A DNA stretch of 64,000 bases from Chlorella sorokiniana (lineage: Eukaryota; Chlorophyta; Trebouxiophyceae; Chlorellales; Chlorellaceae): NCBI GenBank assembly GCA_025917655.1, contig CP084611.1:3782001-3846000 (forward strand). The letters are read 5' to 3'. The number at the start of each line of letters is the position of its first letter. The first letter of the stretch is position 1. The notes beneath the pieces were generated by a model. It ran no database searches, was not told the origin of the DNA, and saw only the letters and a program-made list of their open reading frames with translations. The position numbers and the translations under genes were made by a program. Shown here piece after piece: positions 25,069 to 36,936 of this stretch.

Positions 25069-28000
25069 ATGATGGAGGGCCCAGAGTCGCCAGTGCAAGC
25101 AGAACTGGAAGGAGCACTGCCTCAGCGTTTCGGGTCAGTAAAACTCGATGAATCTGACTCAAGGCGCCCTTTGTACACCACATGTGTGCTTTTGAAGCTC
25201 AGGCGAGACACCAAGGCAGAGGCCAAGCCGGAGGAGGTGCGCTGGGGAGGGTTTGGGGTTGAGGGTTTTTGCAATGTCGCGGCAGCCCTGACAAACTAAT
25301 AATTTTGCCATCTAACGGCGTTCGGCTGGCAATGATTCTCACGGAGTTGCCGCCGCCGCCGGCGCCACCTCCCCCTCCCCCGTTCCCGTAGCTGCTGCTA
25401 GCGCGCAAGTACTTCAACAAGCCTTACCTGCTGGTGCTCACTCCACAAGATGTGAAGCTCTATGCCACCCATTCGTCTGAATTTTCTCGCGCCGTCTCGT
25501 CCGCGGCGGACAGCAGCGGGGAGGGCGGCGAAGTGATGGAGCGGTCTAAGCCCTCGGCGGCGGAGCTGCCGTCCTTCATCGCCAACGCCGTCTGGGTGGG
25601 GCCCCTCACCCGCGCAACCGTGCAGGCCAGCAAGGCCAGCGCCAGCAGGCTGCAGGGGAGCGTGGCGCGCATGGTGCCCGCACCGCTGCGCCCCAAGCCG
25701 TCCGACGCCGCGCCGCCGACGCCTCCCGTTGGCGACGGCGAGGAGGTTCCCCGGCGCCGTTGCCAGCCACAGCGTCGCGCTGTCGCAGCTGCTGGAGGTG
25801 CAGCAGCAGGGCGCCGCCGTGCACGTCACCTTCCGCCGCCAGCACCCCAGCACCAAGTTCATGGGCGTGGTGCGGGACAGGATGCAGGACACGGCAGGCA
25901 AGGGCTGCGCCGGCTGGCCGGGTCGCGGCGGCGCAAACTGGGTATTGCGTGGCGGCAATGATCCTGCTCGGTGGCCGGCAGCCTGTGGCACTTGGCCTCA
26001 TGAGTTGCTGATTGCAACGTGCCACTTGCCTCACTCACGCACTGCAGAGAAGCTGCTCATGCCGTGGGGATCCAGCAAGGGGAGCAGCAGGGATGCCGAG
26101 CAGGTCAGGCCCTGCATGCTTGCTGCGCCGTGCTGCGTCGCACGCTGGGCAGCTTGCACAGTTGCCGACTGCGGGGCGCCCCCTGCCCAATGCAGGACCA
26201 GCTGCAGCGCTCGTGCTCGCTGGTCCTGGCTGACGAGGCGGCAGCGGAGGAGCTGGCCGCCGAGCTCCAGAAGGCGCAGCAGCGCCTCAGCGCAGCGGTG
26301 CAAGTGAGCCGCCTTGTGGTTGTTTGGTGGTCTGGGTGCCCTGATTGGTCTGGGCTGCTTGATTGCATGCTATACTTCCGTGCTTTTCTCTCCACTTGGC
26401 ATGTTGACTGCACGCGGCGGGCTGCTTTGCTGCCTTGCAGTGGATAGCGCGGGGCTGCCGCTCAGCGACCGCCTCGCCGCCATCATGGTTACGGCGCAGC
26501 CAGGAGCAGCGCCACCTGCGGCTGACCACCCCGCGGCGCAGTCGCCTGTGGCCGTCGGGCGCACGTGCTGGCGTGTGGCCCCGCCTGGGAGCGCCCATCC
26601 CAGTGCCCGCACGCTACACGCAGCAGGCGGTTGCAGCGGCGCCCGGCGCGGGGCCAGCGCTGGTTGTCAGTTTGTACACGCCCAAGGGGCCCCACGCTGC
26701 CACGCTTGACATTGGGCAGCTCATGGCGGCGCACAGCGGGGGCAGGAGCTGTTGGTCGTGGAGGCGCAGCCGCTGCTGCCTGCGCACGCCTGCCAGGGCG
26801 GGGGGCTCTAGCTGGAGCCAGCGACCAGCTGCGCGTCATATTGCACGCCAGAATGCAACCACTGGAGGCGCCTGGCGCCGCTCCTCAGGTGGCTGCTCGG
26901 CCGGCTGCACGCCCCTGCGTGGACCACGAAGGGTGCAGGGGTTCCAGGAAAGCTGGCGGCTTGCTGAAAGGTTGTGGTTTGATCGTTTGCCCATGGACTG
27001 GCTGCGTGCTTGCTTGTTGCAGGAGGAAGAGCCGCCCCTCGCTGCGCCTGAGCTGCGTCAACCCCAGCTGCTGTCGGCTGGCGCGGCCCTGGCAGCTGTG
27101 CTGGCGGCCTGGCTCCAGCTGCTGGCCGGAGGCGGGCTGGCCGCGGCTGGCATGGTCCAGCTGGCGGCCCTGCTGTTTGCCACTGCTGCAGCTGGGCTGG
27201 TGCTGCGGTCCAGCTTCGGCCAGCCGACACTCGCGGCTGCGGGACAGCCTTCCGGCAGAAGCAGCTTCGCGCTTGTGCTCCTGCAGGCCAGCCTGGTGGC
27301 GGCGGCCGACATGCAGCAGGTGGCGGCGGAGGCCGGGTGGGTCCCGGCAAAGGGCGAGGCGGAGGCGGAGGCCGGCTCACGGCTGCCCAAGAACTTCAGG
27401 TGGGCCTGGCAGATTGGCACCGCTTCGTTTAATTCAATCACACCCAGCGTGGCGTCCGACGCTTCAGCGGGGCCCTGGCTGCGCGCCTGCCGCTGCGGGT
27501 GCAGGCACCTGGTGGCGCGTCACCCCGACGTTTTAGACGAGAACATGGCGGAACGCTTTGTCGCATCCTACCCCTCGCCCAGCAAGGCCTACGCAGCGCT
27601 GCAGCAGTGCGTGGTGAGGCGCGGCTGCGAAAAGAGGTCCCCAGGGGTAGGAGAGGCAGGCGGGGTGGCGCAGCAACTGGCACCCCTCGCTCAGGCCCTC
27701 CGCCCCGCTCCTCTCTGCCGCAGGAGTGGCGGCAGGCGCGGGGCATGGTGGGCTTGCTGGACCGCCCTCATCCCAAGGTGCGGCAGCCAGGCTGCGGCAG
27801 GGGCGCTGATCCTGTGGCACGCGCCCTGCCGCTGCCAGGATCTGATGCCACGTGGTATGCCGCTGCTTGGCCCACCGCAGTTTGCCGCCATCAAGCACCG
27901 CTACCCACACGCCGCCCTGGGCTGGAGCAGGAAGAAGGACTGCCTGGTGACGGTGCGTGCCTGGCTGCTTGGCATGCTTGGCCCCTCGCTCAAGCTCCCG

Positions 28001-29136
28001 CTGCTCCTGCCTGCTGCATTCCCGACTCGTTTTCCTTTGTCTTGGTCCTCAAAATTGTGGCTGTGCATCTGCCGCCGCTCACCCGCCGCCCCGCTCCGCC
28101 TCCCCGCAGCTGGACTGCTACGGGGTGTGGAAGCAGAGCTACGACGCTCTCAAGGCAGATGGTGGGCAGCTGCTGGCTGGCGCACGCTGCCCCTGGCTGC
28201 GCACCAGCAGGGCCAAATTCTCGCACGTGCCTCCCTGCACTCACGGGCTCCTTCGCTCGCGTTTTGTGCCGCGCCCAACGCCAGGCTCACACGCATGCCT
28301 CCCTCCCCCCCCCCCGCCCCCTTCTCCAGGTGTGAGCGAAGAAGAATTATTGGCGCATTTGATGCTCTGTTTCGACTTCTACTTCTCTCGCCTGGACCCC
28401 CCCCCTGCCCCACGGCAAGTCCATCAACATCGTGGACCTGGCGGGGCTGAAGATGAGCGACGCCGCGGGCGAGGCCTTCCGCTTCATCTCCAAGGCGGGC
28501 GCCCTGCTCAACCTGCACTTCCCGCTGCGCCTGCGCAAGGCCTTCCTCATCAACGCACCCAGCTGGTGGGGGTGGTGTGGCGCCTCGTATCGCCCCTCAT
28601 AGACAGCAAGACGCGCGAGCTCATGGCACTGTACAGCGCCAAGGTGGGGCCGGGGTGGGAGCGCCTGAAAGAAGGGGGGGGTCGCCGCGCCACCTGCTGC
28701 ATGACCCACCGCATGCTGCCTTGCACAGGGCCTCTCCTCTGTGTTGAATCTGCCCTGACCGTTGCGACCTGCGCAGGAGAAGGATGCCGCAGCTGCCGCT
28801 ATGCTTGAGTGGATAGACGCCGACGTGCTGCCCCGCGAGTACGGCGGGAACAGCGCCGCAGGCGGGTCTAGGCCGCTGTTGCTTGCATGCTTTGGGGCCG
28901 CTGCCTGGGGAGCTTTGGGCTCAGGCCGCCGCTATAGTTGTGCCTCGGTGCGCTGGCCCTGCGCAGGCCTGTATGATTCTGAGCTGGAGCGCCGCTTCTG
29001 GCGGCATGTCGAGAGCCAAAACAGTGTGCCGGGTACTGGGAACGGTGTGCCAGAGGCCACAGCTGCCGAGGAGGCCGGCAGTCCATCCGACGCACCATCC
29101 CTGCCTGCAACTGTTGACCTGGGTGCCATGGGCTGA
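25069..29136 (+). CDS. CRAL-TRIO (Sec14-like) lipid-binding protein with a membrane hairpin
   Basis: The C-terminal third is a CRAL-TRIO/Sec14 domain, which binds phosphoinositides or other lipids: DENMAERFVASYPSPSKAYA (N-lobe), GKSINIVDLAGLKMSD, AFLINAPSWW, VVWRLVSPLIDSKTREL and DADVLPREYGG. These match the Sec14 core up to the EYGG motif. Before it, near 27060-27230, are two hydrophobic stretches (LSAGAALAAVLAAWLQLL and MVQLAALLFATAAAGLVL), predicted as a membrane hairpin. The N-terminal half (KYFNKPYLLVLTPQDVKLYA, SLVLADEAAAEELAAEL) resembles no family I can name. More than ten exons; frame slips near 25755 and at CCCCCCCC around 28400. Start is ATG 25069; stop 29134-29136. The Sec14 part is firm, the ligand unknown. 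Confidence 0.75.
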
Positions 29137-29184
29137 TGCGCTCATCCCTCCAGCTGAAGGCCAGTGCACAGACTGCATGTTGCC

Positions 29185-29189
29185 TTACA
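29185..29189 (-). terminator. TGTAA poly(A) signal of the oxidoreductase gene
   Basis: TTACA on the plus strand reads TGTAA on the minus strand, about 140 bases downstream of the stop codon at 29328. Confidence 0.5.
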
Positions 29190-29327
29190 TCGCTGAATCT
29201 TGCCAGCTCAGTGAGCATGCCTGCCTGTCAACATGCCTGCCTGACAAATGTACAGCAACAATGTGGCTAGTGGCTAGTGCAGCGTCAAGAAGAAGGAGGT
29301 GTGGACAGCAGGTATGGCTGATCTCGC

Positions 29328-31960
29328 TCAAAGGATCTTGAACGTCTGTCCAGCGTTGCGCAGGCGCTCGATGAGCACCGACCCCATGGCTGCAGCAGGA
29401 GAGGGGTGGGGATGAAAATGCATGCCCAGCATCGCAAGTCCGTCTGCAAACGCGCCCCGAGCGTGCGGTCACCAAGTTTGACGCTTCACGCTGGCGGCCT
29501 GCGGCCCCTTCACCCACCTGAGGCTGGCGTCAGCACCCCGCCTTTCTGCAGCTCCGGCCTGGCATCCAGCTCCTGCTGCTGAAGCGCCAGGCACAGCGCA
29601 GCCTCCAGCAGCTGCTCAGCAGGGCAGCACGCAGCCTGAGTCAGCCTCTCACGCCACACATCCCTCTCTCAAGCCCATGCCCGCCCGCATGCCCGCCAAG
29701 CGCGCGCAGCAGGCCCCCTACCGCCGCCACCCACCATGCGGCTGGTGCCCCAGTAGCCGCCGTCGCGGTGCGGGTCGCCGACCTCAGCCTGCACCAGGGT
29801 GGGCGCGGCGCCGCCCTCCTCCCGCGTCCACCCCAGCACCCGGTTCTTGAAGAAGCCGTTGAGCATCGCGTCGCGGCTGGGACCCTGCGCGTGGCGGCGT
29901 GGCAGCCGGGCGATGGCAGAGGTGGCTGCTGCTGTAGCTGCTGATGCGACCCAGCAGGGCGACCAGGGCGCCACAAGCTGGCCGCCCCGCTCCACCGCCC
30001 CAACGCACCTCGCCCTGCGCAGGCAGCACTTTCTTGAGCACCGGGTGCAGCCAGGTCTGGCTCATGGCTGCAACAACGGCCAGGGTGCCCAGCTGCACCG
30101 CGCGCGCGCGCCAAGCCAGCTGGGAGCCGCGATGGCCTCCTGGTAGCGGAAGTCCTTGGTGTTGCTGGTGTACTTCCTGCGGCTCGGTCAGCAGGAATGA
30201 CAATGTAAAGATGCAACGTGAGCTGGCATGGCCCGCAGGTGGGGGCAGCGCCTGCAACCGAGCGGACGCCAACTGTCGCCGCCCCGCTCGCACCTGAAAT
30301 AGTTGCTGCGGTGCACCACGCGGTTGTTGCAGGCCTGGGCGGCAGGAGCAGGGGCAGAGGCGGGCTGCTTGGTTGCTTGCTCACGCCTGCTGGTTTGGTC
30401 ATTGGTCACGACCGCATCACGACACCACACACATCAGGCCGACCATTCCACAAGAATGCAGGCCAGGCCTTGGACAGCAGCCTGCGCACCAAGCAGCAGC
30501 GCCGCCGCTTCCCACCTGCATGACGAAGGGCGCCAGGTACTTGCCCACCTCCGCGCACCACTTCACCCCCCCCAGAACTCGCCGTCGCCGCCACGCGCCT
30601 CTGGGGGCACCAGGCTGTACACATTGCCAGCATCAACTGCAGGGCGGGGCATGGAGGGAACAGCTGCAGGTTTCAAGAGTGGCTGGAGCACGGCGCGGGG
30701 TGCGCCAGGCGCTGGCCTTGTGGCGAGGGTCCCACCCCCTGCGTTCTCATCAGCTACCGCCCCAAAGCAGGCGCTCACTGCGCATCGTGGGGTTGGCCTT
30801 CATTTCTGCAAAGGCATTCATGCCGCTGCACACACACGGAAGAGGGAAGGAGCAGCAAAGGTGTCGGTGGAACCCATGACCAACACAGTGAGCCTCGCCA
30901 CACTTGCGCCAACCTCTCACTCGACACCCCAGCACCCGGCTGGGCGCCCCGCCGCCTCCCGCCGCCTCCCGCCGCCGCCGCCCCACCTGGCGATCGTGCC
31001 GCCGCTCACGCCACCCTTGGACCCCATCACCACGTTGAGTACGCGGGCTGGCTCCTTGCCCAGCTTCTGCTGCATGTGCTCCGCCACCAGCAGCGCCCCC
31101 AGGTCAAAGGGGATGGAGTCGAAGCCGCAGCAGGGCACGATGCGCACGCTGTGCGCCGCCGCCTCCTCGTGGTAGGCCGCGATCATCTTGCCCACCCAGG
31201 GCGTCTCCCCGTGATGTCGACGTAGTGGGTGCGCGTGCGCACGGCGGCGTCCACCACCGGCGTGCCGTGCAGCGCAAAGGGGCCCGCCGTGCTCAGCATG
31301 ACGCGCGTCTGCGCCGTGATGCTGTCCAGGGAGGACTGCAGGGGTGGACAGTAGGGGTCAGGTTGCGTGCCGCTCACAGGGGCGCCCGGTGTGGGCGGCC
31401 TGCTCCGGCAGGCACCGCCGCCCTTGCCGGCCCTCCTCCTGCTTGCCTGGTCCTGGATGTCCCCAATCAGGATGGGCACATCCCTGAGCTCCTTGCCATA
31501 CTGCTCGCTCAGCTCCAGCCGCAGCTTCTCTAGCCGCTCTTGGCTGTAGCAGGAAGCAGGCAACAGGCAGGGTGTGTTCCGGGCATGGCCTCCTCAGCAA
31601 CTGCCTGGCGTGCTTCAGTCCGAGGCTGGAATGACAACACCAACCAGAGCAAAGCCTGCCATACCTGCGGCCTGCAATGGCCCACTTGACTTCCTGATTC
31701 CTGTAGTCCCGTGCCAGGTGCTCCGCCACCAGGCGGCCCGTAAAGCCCGTCGCGCCTGCGGCAGGGGGGCGCGGCGGCGGCAGGGCTGGCGGCGGCAACA
31801 TTGTGGCAAAGCGGAATGGACCACATGAGAGGCTTGACTTCGCTTCTTGAGTAATTGCAACATGCTCTGCCCGCTGCAAAGAACGCCAGACAGACTTGGG
31901 AGATGTTTGCGCAACAGGGCGCTCACCCCACACCACCACGTCAAATGCGCGCGCGGACAT
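29328..31960 (-). CDS. saccharopine dehydrogenase-like NAD(P)-binding oxidoreductase (trans-acting enoyl reductase type)
   Basis: The family has an N-terminal Rossmann fold and is annotated as saccharopine dehydrogenase-like; bacterial members act as enoyl reductases on lipids, and the plant role is unproven. Visible in order: short first exon MSARAFDVVVWG, continuing as GATGFTGRLVAEHLARDY (dinucleotide loop), WAIAGR, LEKLRLELSEQYGKEL, VPILIGDIQDQ, SITAQTRVMLSTAGPFALHG, THYVDITGE, RIVPCCGFDSIPFDLGALL, GGVSGGTIA, VDAGNVYSLVPPEARGG, TWLHPVLKKVLPAQGE and a closing SVLIERLRNAGQTFKIL. About ten exons. The intron after IGDIQDQ starts GC (CCAG|GCAAGC), a GC-AG intron. One frame slip lies at GGGG near 31206. 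Start ATG 31960 sits directly at the Rossmann strand, so no targeting signal is seen. Confidence 0.87.
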
Positions 31961-32206
31961 TGTGTTTCTGGCGAGCTAAGCTGTGGGAGAAAACCAAAGA
32001 TGGGGCTCCAAAGGTTAAAGTGCGAGGAGACCGATAGCCAGGCCGGTGTGACGCGAGTTTCCTGATTGATCTAACAGCAAATAAGTAGAAATTGGAGCAG
32101 CAGATGGCAATTGCATGTTCCATCGCTGAGGTTTGGTGACTGGCTGCTTGCCATGCAGTAGCCGCCGCTGTGCGCTAGCTGCAGCTCAACTTCATCGGAG
32201 CCCTCG

Positions 32207-35100
32207 TCATGTCACAAGCAAGTCTGCAACTAATCGTTGCACTGCTGCACTCATGTACCAGGAAACTCTGCAATCAACCGTTGCCACTGCTGCACTCATG
32301 TACCAGACAACTCTGCAACTAATCGTCGTCACTGGCGCCGCCGGCTGCAGACGCAACGCACGCTGGTTGAGCGCCGCCAGCAGCGCCACCGCGGGCTCCA
32401 CTTTTTCCTGCTTGGTCCGCCTGTCGTAAGTGCCGCGTTGCATCGCGACACTATGTCCCATATAAATGGCCAGCGCCTGCATAAGTCAATAAAAATGGGC
32501 TTCCATTGAAATTGGAGACAACCTCACAAGACACACTCCAACTTCACCTGTTGGCGCTTCAGCCGACGCCGGCATTGCATTGCAGCCTCTCCTTTCAACA
32601 CCCAGCATGGCACACGAGCGAGAAGAGCCAGCCGGGCAGCCCTCACCTCCAGCTCCCGCTCGGTGGCGCCGCCGCCGCGCAGGTACGTCACTATGGAGTC
32701 GCGCACAAGGTGGGGGTTGGTCTTCCTGCCCGTCAGGCGGTACGCCGTCGTCCAGAACAGCTTGTACAGCGACTTGTCGGTCAGCGGCTCGCCGTTGCGC
32801 TGGGAGAAGAGCAGGGCGTGGCGAGGCTGCAGGTGCGCCCGCCACGTGCTCATGAAGGCCTCCAGCTCGGGATAGATGTGGGGGCGATGGTCAGCGGGGG
32901 CCGCTCGCCGTAGGCACGCCCAGTCTGCTCGGCAGCAGGCAGGGCAAGTGTTGGAGCGATTGCAGGCAATTGCGGTTGAGAGTGGGGCTGTGCAGCAAAG
33001 GCACAGGCGGCCAAGGGACCCCGCCGCTGCTTGGCTTGCCGCCGCGCTGACGCATTACATGGCAGGCGCACCTTGTAGTCGCCGGGGCCGTGCTTGATGA
33101 TCCAGCGCCCCTCGCGGTCCCGGACCAGCGTGCGCCCCACCTCCAGCTCACGCAGCGTGCGCTGCAGTACAGAAGACGCACAGCCAGCGCTTCAGGGGCA
33201 AAGGGTTGGGGGTGCAGCGAGCGGCAAGCACACAGGTGCCCAAGGGCTGAATCCCACCCCACACACTGTTTCCGCTCAGCGGCGTGCCTGGCGGTCGGGC
33301 ACGGATGACAGGATGCTGAAAAGCAGGAAGCGCTGGAGGCTCCAGGCCACCGCCTCCGGGCGCGTCTCCGCCCCTGCTGGTCCCGCCCCGCACACTCCAG
33401 CCGCAGCTCCGCGCACACGCGCAGGTACTCGGGCCAGTCCAACCACTTCTTCTCCTCATCTGCGCGTGTGGGGCCAGGAACAGAACGAGGGTCTGCTGCA
33501 GCCTGGCATGGCAAAATGAAGCACGGCGGCGCAGACTGGTCCATCCTGCGCTCCCTGCCAGGGCCAGCCTCACCCGCCACCCGCGGCGCCACCTTGGCCT
33601 GCTTCTTGGCGGCGTTGCTCATGGCGCGCAGTTCCTTCACCACCCCCAGATCGCTGTAGGGCGCTCGCCCAGGGAGGGGTTGACCTGCGGCTCGTACACA
33701 CGAAGTCCAGTCGGCACGCAGCCAGCGCAGCAACGCTGCACAGCCGCCCTGCCGACCCGACCGCCGCCCGGCGCTCACCCGCGACTCCCCATGGTAGAGG
33801 AACTTGGCGGCGGCGGCCGCGGAGCGCACCACCAGGCCCTCGGTCAGCACCGAGATGCGCCGCTCGCGGTGCAGCCACAGGATGAAGTCAAACAGCACAG
33901 ACACGCCGTCCCGCCCCGCCGAGGGCAGCATGGCGGAGAAGGAGAGGCGGTCCAGCGGCACGCCCTGGACGTTGTGCAGGTAGCCCAGCAGGCCCCTGCA
34001 CGCGGGAGCACATGGTGTTGGCTGACGCCTGCAGCTGCGGCACGCTGCCACCCGCACACACCTCACCTCAAGTGATCCGCATACTTGGCGGCCGTGACGT
34101 CCGAGATGGGGCTGGTTTGCGCGCCAAAGAAGCGCACCGTCAGGAAGCGGTGGAAGGCCTCGAACTCGGCTTGCAGGGCGGGGGTCAGCTGGCTGGCCTG
34201 CGAGGCAGGGCAGGCCAGCCGGTTGAGCAGGGCCAGGGATGTGGGTGTGGTTGGGGGTGGACCAGCGCAGCAGCCGCCGTGCAAGCCGGGCAGTCGCGCG
34301 GCAGCATGCTCACTGGAAGTGCATAGGGCTCCAGCCGAACACGCTTGGTCAGCTTGGGCGCCTCCGCAAACCGGTTTTGGAAGCGCGTGGCTTTTGGCAT
34401 GCGCCGCTCCTCAATCGGCAGCGCTGCCCAGTCCGTGGCGGCGGCTGTGCTGACGTCGTCGGGAGTCAATGCGGCGACAAGCAGCCCCTCCGTGCTTGCT
34501 TCCTGCCGCGCCTGCTGCGCCTGCTGCTGAGCACCTTCGGAGCTGGGGCTGGTCGCCGCTGTAGCCTGCCCGGTGCCGCCCCAGAGTCCGCCACTGGCCT
34601 CTCATGCTGCTGCAGCATGCCAGCCACTGCTGCTTTGAGGCGCAGCGGCACGCCCAGGCCACGCGCGGTGTCATCTGGCAGCGCTGCAAGGTCCCCAGCT
34701 GTGCTGAACCACTCCTGCTGCAAGGCTTCCACTGCTGCCGCTGGGAACGGGCGCCCAAGGTGCTCACAGGCCAGCGAAACGGCTGCGGCTATGTCGGTGG
34801 TTGGAGTGATGGTCAATGCTGCGCCATCATCACTAGATTGCAGCGAGCCTGCAACGGGAGACGGGACGCGCCCACGTAGGGCGGTGGCGGTCGTAGCCCA
34901 GCACTTGGCAACGGCTGTCAGCCACCTGACAAAGACACTAGCGACGATGGGACAGATGTATTATTAATCTTACTTGCGCAGGTGCTCAAAAGCCTTGAGG
35001 GTGGACACCACAAGGCTACAGACAAGTTTGGAGGCCTGCGACCAAAGGCTGGAAGCAAGCTGGCGAGCGAGGGACTGCTTGCTGTCGTGATTGTTCGCAT
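32207..35100 (-). CDS. spliced tyrosine recombinase with presequence-like leader
   Basis: A tyrosine recombinase (phage-integrase fold), about 640 residues in nine exons. Exons: 35100-34974, 34848-34314, 34197-34067, 33995-33779, 33684-33575, 33459-33288, 33161-33072, 32924-32647 and 32476-32207. The catalytic set is complete: arginine I at an exon junction (VPDRQ|RTLREL), hairpin lysine in GPGDYKTGRAYGERPPL, HLVRD (His-x-x-Arg), MGHS (third His) and nucleophile in GTYDRRTK. Upstream is a core-binding-like region (FHRFLTVRFFGA, VLFDFILWLHRERRISVL). Exon 1 encodes 42 residues with no acidic residue, rich in Ser, Ala, Pro and Arg; it joins exon 2 in phase 1, giving a continuous frame. It resembles an organelle presequence (inference). 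The intron after exon 6 is GC-AG. No terminal repeats, transposase partner or second ORF is seen nearby, so I treat it as a host gene; origin from a Crypton-like element is possible. Confidence 0.75.
32240..32330. repeat. two-copy 45-base tandem repeat inside the recombinase C-terminus
   Basis: ACTGCTGCACTCATGTACCA recurs exactly 45 bases apart (32241 and 32286), with a partial third copy of the flank. It lies in the last exon and encodes a 15-residue repeat with WYMSAAV in each copy. Because 45 is a multiple of three the frame is kept. Confidence 0.85.
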
Positions 35101-35356
35101 GTTAATGGCTCGATTCACAACTGATCGGCAGAGCCGTGCAGCGAAGGTCATCGATTTGACATGGGTGGCAGCCGTGCAGCAATCAGAAAGCTCTTCACGT
35201 ATTATATCAATACATTCTAGACCAGAATCAATTCCGGCAGCAGCTTGCGACACGCCCTGGTGATGAGGTTGTGTGCAAACGTACAACAAGTTGGTGGCAC
35301 CTCTCTTCGACACGCTCTGTAGTGCATTCTGTGTCAAACGTGAATGCCGAGTCACG
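35101..35356. promoter_or_regulatory. 256-base divergent promoter, tyrosine recombinase (-) / MYND protein (+)
   Basis: The two ATGs are 256 bases apart on opposite strands. The stretch is AT-richer than its surroundings (TTCACGTATTATATCAATAC near 35195) and must hold both promoters. Confidence 0.5.
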
Positions 35357-36936
35357 ATGGCACCCAGCACGCAATCATTTGCACGAAGACTGTTGAAAGC
35401 GGCTCAACTGCCCGTTGCTGAGCGCACGGCAGACGCTGCTGCCTTTGTCGATAGCGTCAGCTGCTTGAAAGAGGTATGCCAGCTGTTGCCGATCGATGCG
35501 CAGGGTCGGCCGACCCTCAAGGACGCCACAACCGCCCGCAGCAAGTTGCTGCTTGCGGCGGCCAAGGCAGCACGCGCACAGCATCTCTCCCTGGTGAGGC
35601 TGGCATGGATGAAGAATTTATGGCAGTTCTCACATTAACGTACTTGATCGATGCTCGCGCCTGGCTTGCAGCACACGCCAGTGGCCGGTTGTGAGTGGGA
35701 GGACCCTCTGCACAGCTACCTGGCGCGGTTTGGAGGGCGCTGGGCAGCAGCAGCTGAGCAACCTGCACCCGGTGCGGCTAGCAGCGGGACAGAAGATGAC
35801 GAAACCCAGCTGGGAGCCGTGCTGCATCTGTTCATCACAGGACGGGGCCCTGATGCTTGCGAGGGAGCACGGCGCGCGGCTCGGGCCGCCGCCATGCTCA
35901 CGGACCCTGACTGCTTTGCCGCGGTGGGCCGTCAGCTGGCCCAGCTCATGGCCAGCCAGCCCCAACCCCGCGGTGGAGGCCCACGGCCGCCGCTGCTCAC
36001 AGCGCAGCAGCTGCAGGCGGTGTGCTGCCGCCATGCGGTGGAGGTGGCGTATGCGGCGGCCACCCTGCAGCGCCGCGCCAGCATGCGCCCGGCCGACTTC
36101 AAGCCGCTGACGCAGCAGCAGCTGGAAGGGGTGCTGGAGGCGCAGGAGCGGTGCGCCCGCCAGCTGCTGGCGCTGGAGCCGGATGCTGCTCGGAGCCACC
36201 TGGCGGCGGCGATGGCGCTGCGCTCCCGCGGCCAGGAGGCCACGGCCGACGCCGAGCTGGCCGAGCGCTACCCTGCGCGCCTGCGAGCTGGCACGGGCAG
36301 CGGGCAGCGGCTTCGGCCAGGCCAAGGCGGCGGCAGACGCGCTGGGCGCGGCCTTCCTGCACTGCAGCCGCCGCGGCGACGCGGGCAGCGCGGCGCGGCT
36401 GGAGTCGGCGCTGGCGGCGTTTGCGCAGGCCGAGCCGCTGGCGCAGAAGTGCGGGGAGCACCTGCCGGATGCCTGGCTGCAGGCGCTGGAGGCATCGCTG
36501 TCGCTGGCCAGGTCCCAGGTGGCCCCCGCCGCGGCCCTGCTGCATTACGTGCGGTCGGCGGGGGCCAGCAGCAGCGGCGGGGGCAGCAGCGTGGCGCGCT
36601 TGGAACACGGAGCAGCCCAGCCCTCCAGCCCAGCGCAGCAGGCGCCCAGCAGCGGCCGAAGCAGCCGCGAGAATGCAGACCCGTCGCATCACAGCGAGTG
36701 CGACGGCTGCGGCAAGGCGGGCGAGGGCTTCCGCCGCTGCGCTCGGTGCAAGGCAGCTCTGTACTGCAGGTGAGGCGGTCGTGCTAACGGTGTATGTTTT
36801 GTCAGCCACCGCATGATTGCGAGGGGGCCGTCGACAGTCGCTTGACACTGCTCCCTGCACCCCTTGCTGCAGCCGCGACTGCCAAGCCGCGCACTGGCCC
36901 AAGCACCGACGTCTGTGCCAACAGCAGTCTGCATAG
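35357..36936 (+). CDS. MYND zinc-finger protein
   Basis: The last about 40 residues are a MYND finger, a protein-interaction zinc module: CDGCGKAGEGFRRCARCK, then AALYCSRDCQAAHWPKH and RLC, with all Cys/His ligands present across the final intron. The rest (residues 1 to about 430) is alpha-helical and Ala/Leu-rich; short motifs such as LGAVLHLFITGRGPDACEG match no family I recognise. Three exons: 35357-35593, 35672-36770 and about 36873-36936. A one-base slip near 36285 moves the frame to RACELARAAGSGFGQAKAA. Start ATG 35357 has a clean in-frame first exon of 79 codons. Algal MYND proteins of this type are common and mostly unstudied. Confidence 0.78.

Noticed and set aside
34466-34816. Recombinase start inside exon 2 at 34816
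   Set aside because: The codon there is TTG, not ATG; the phase-compatible exon at 35100-34974 gives a proper ATG.
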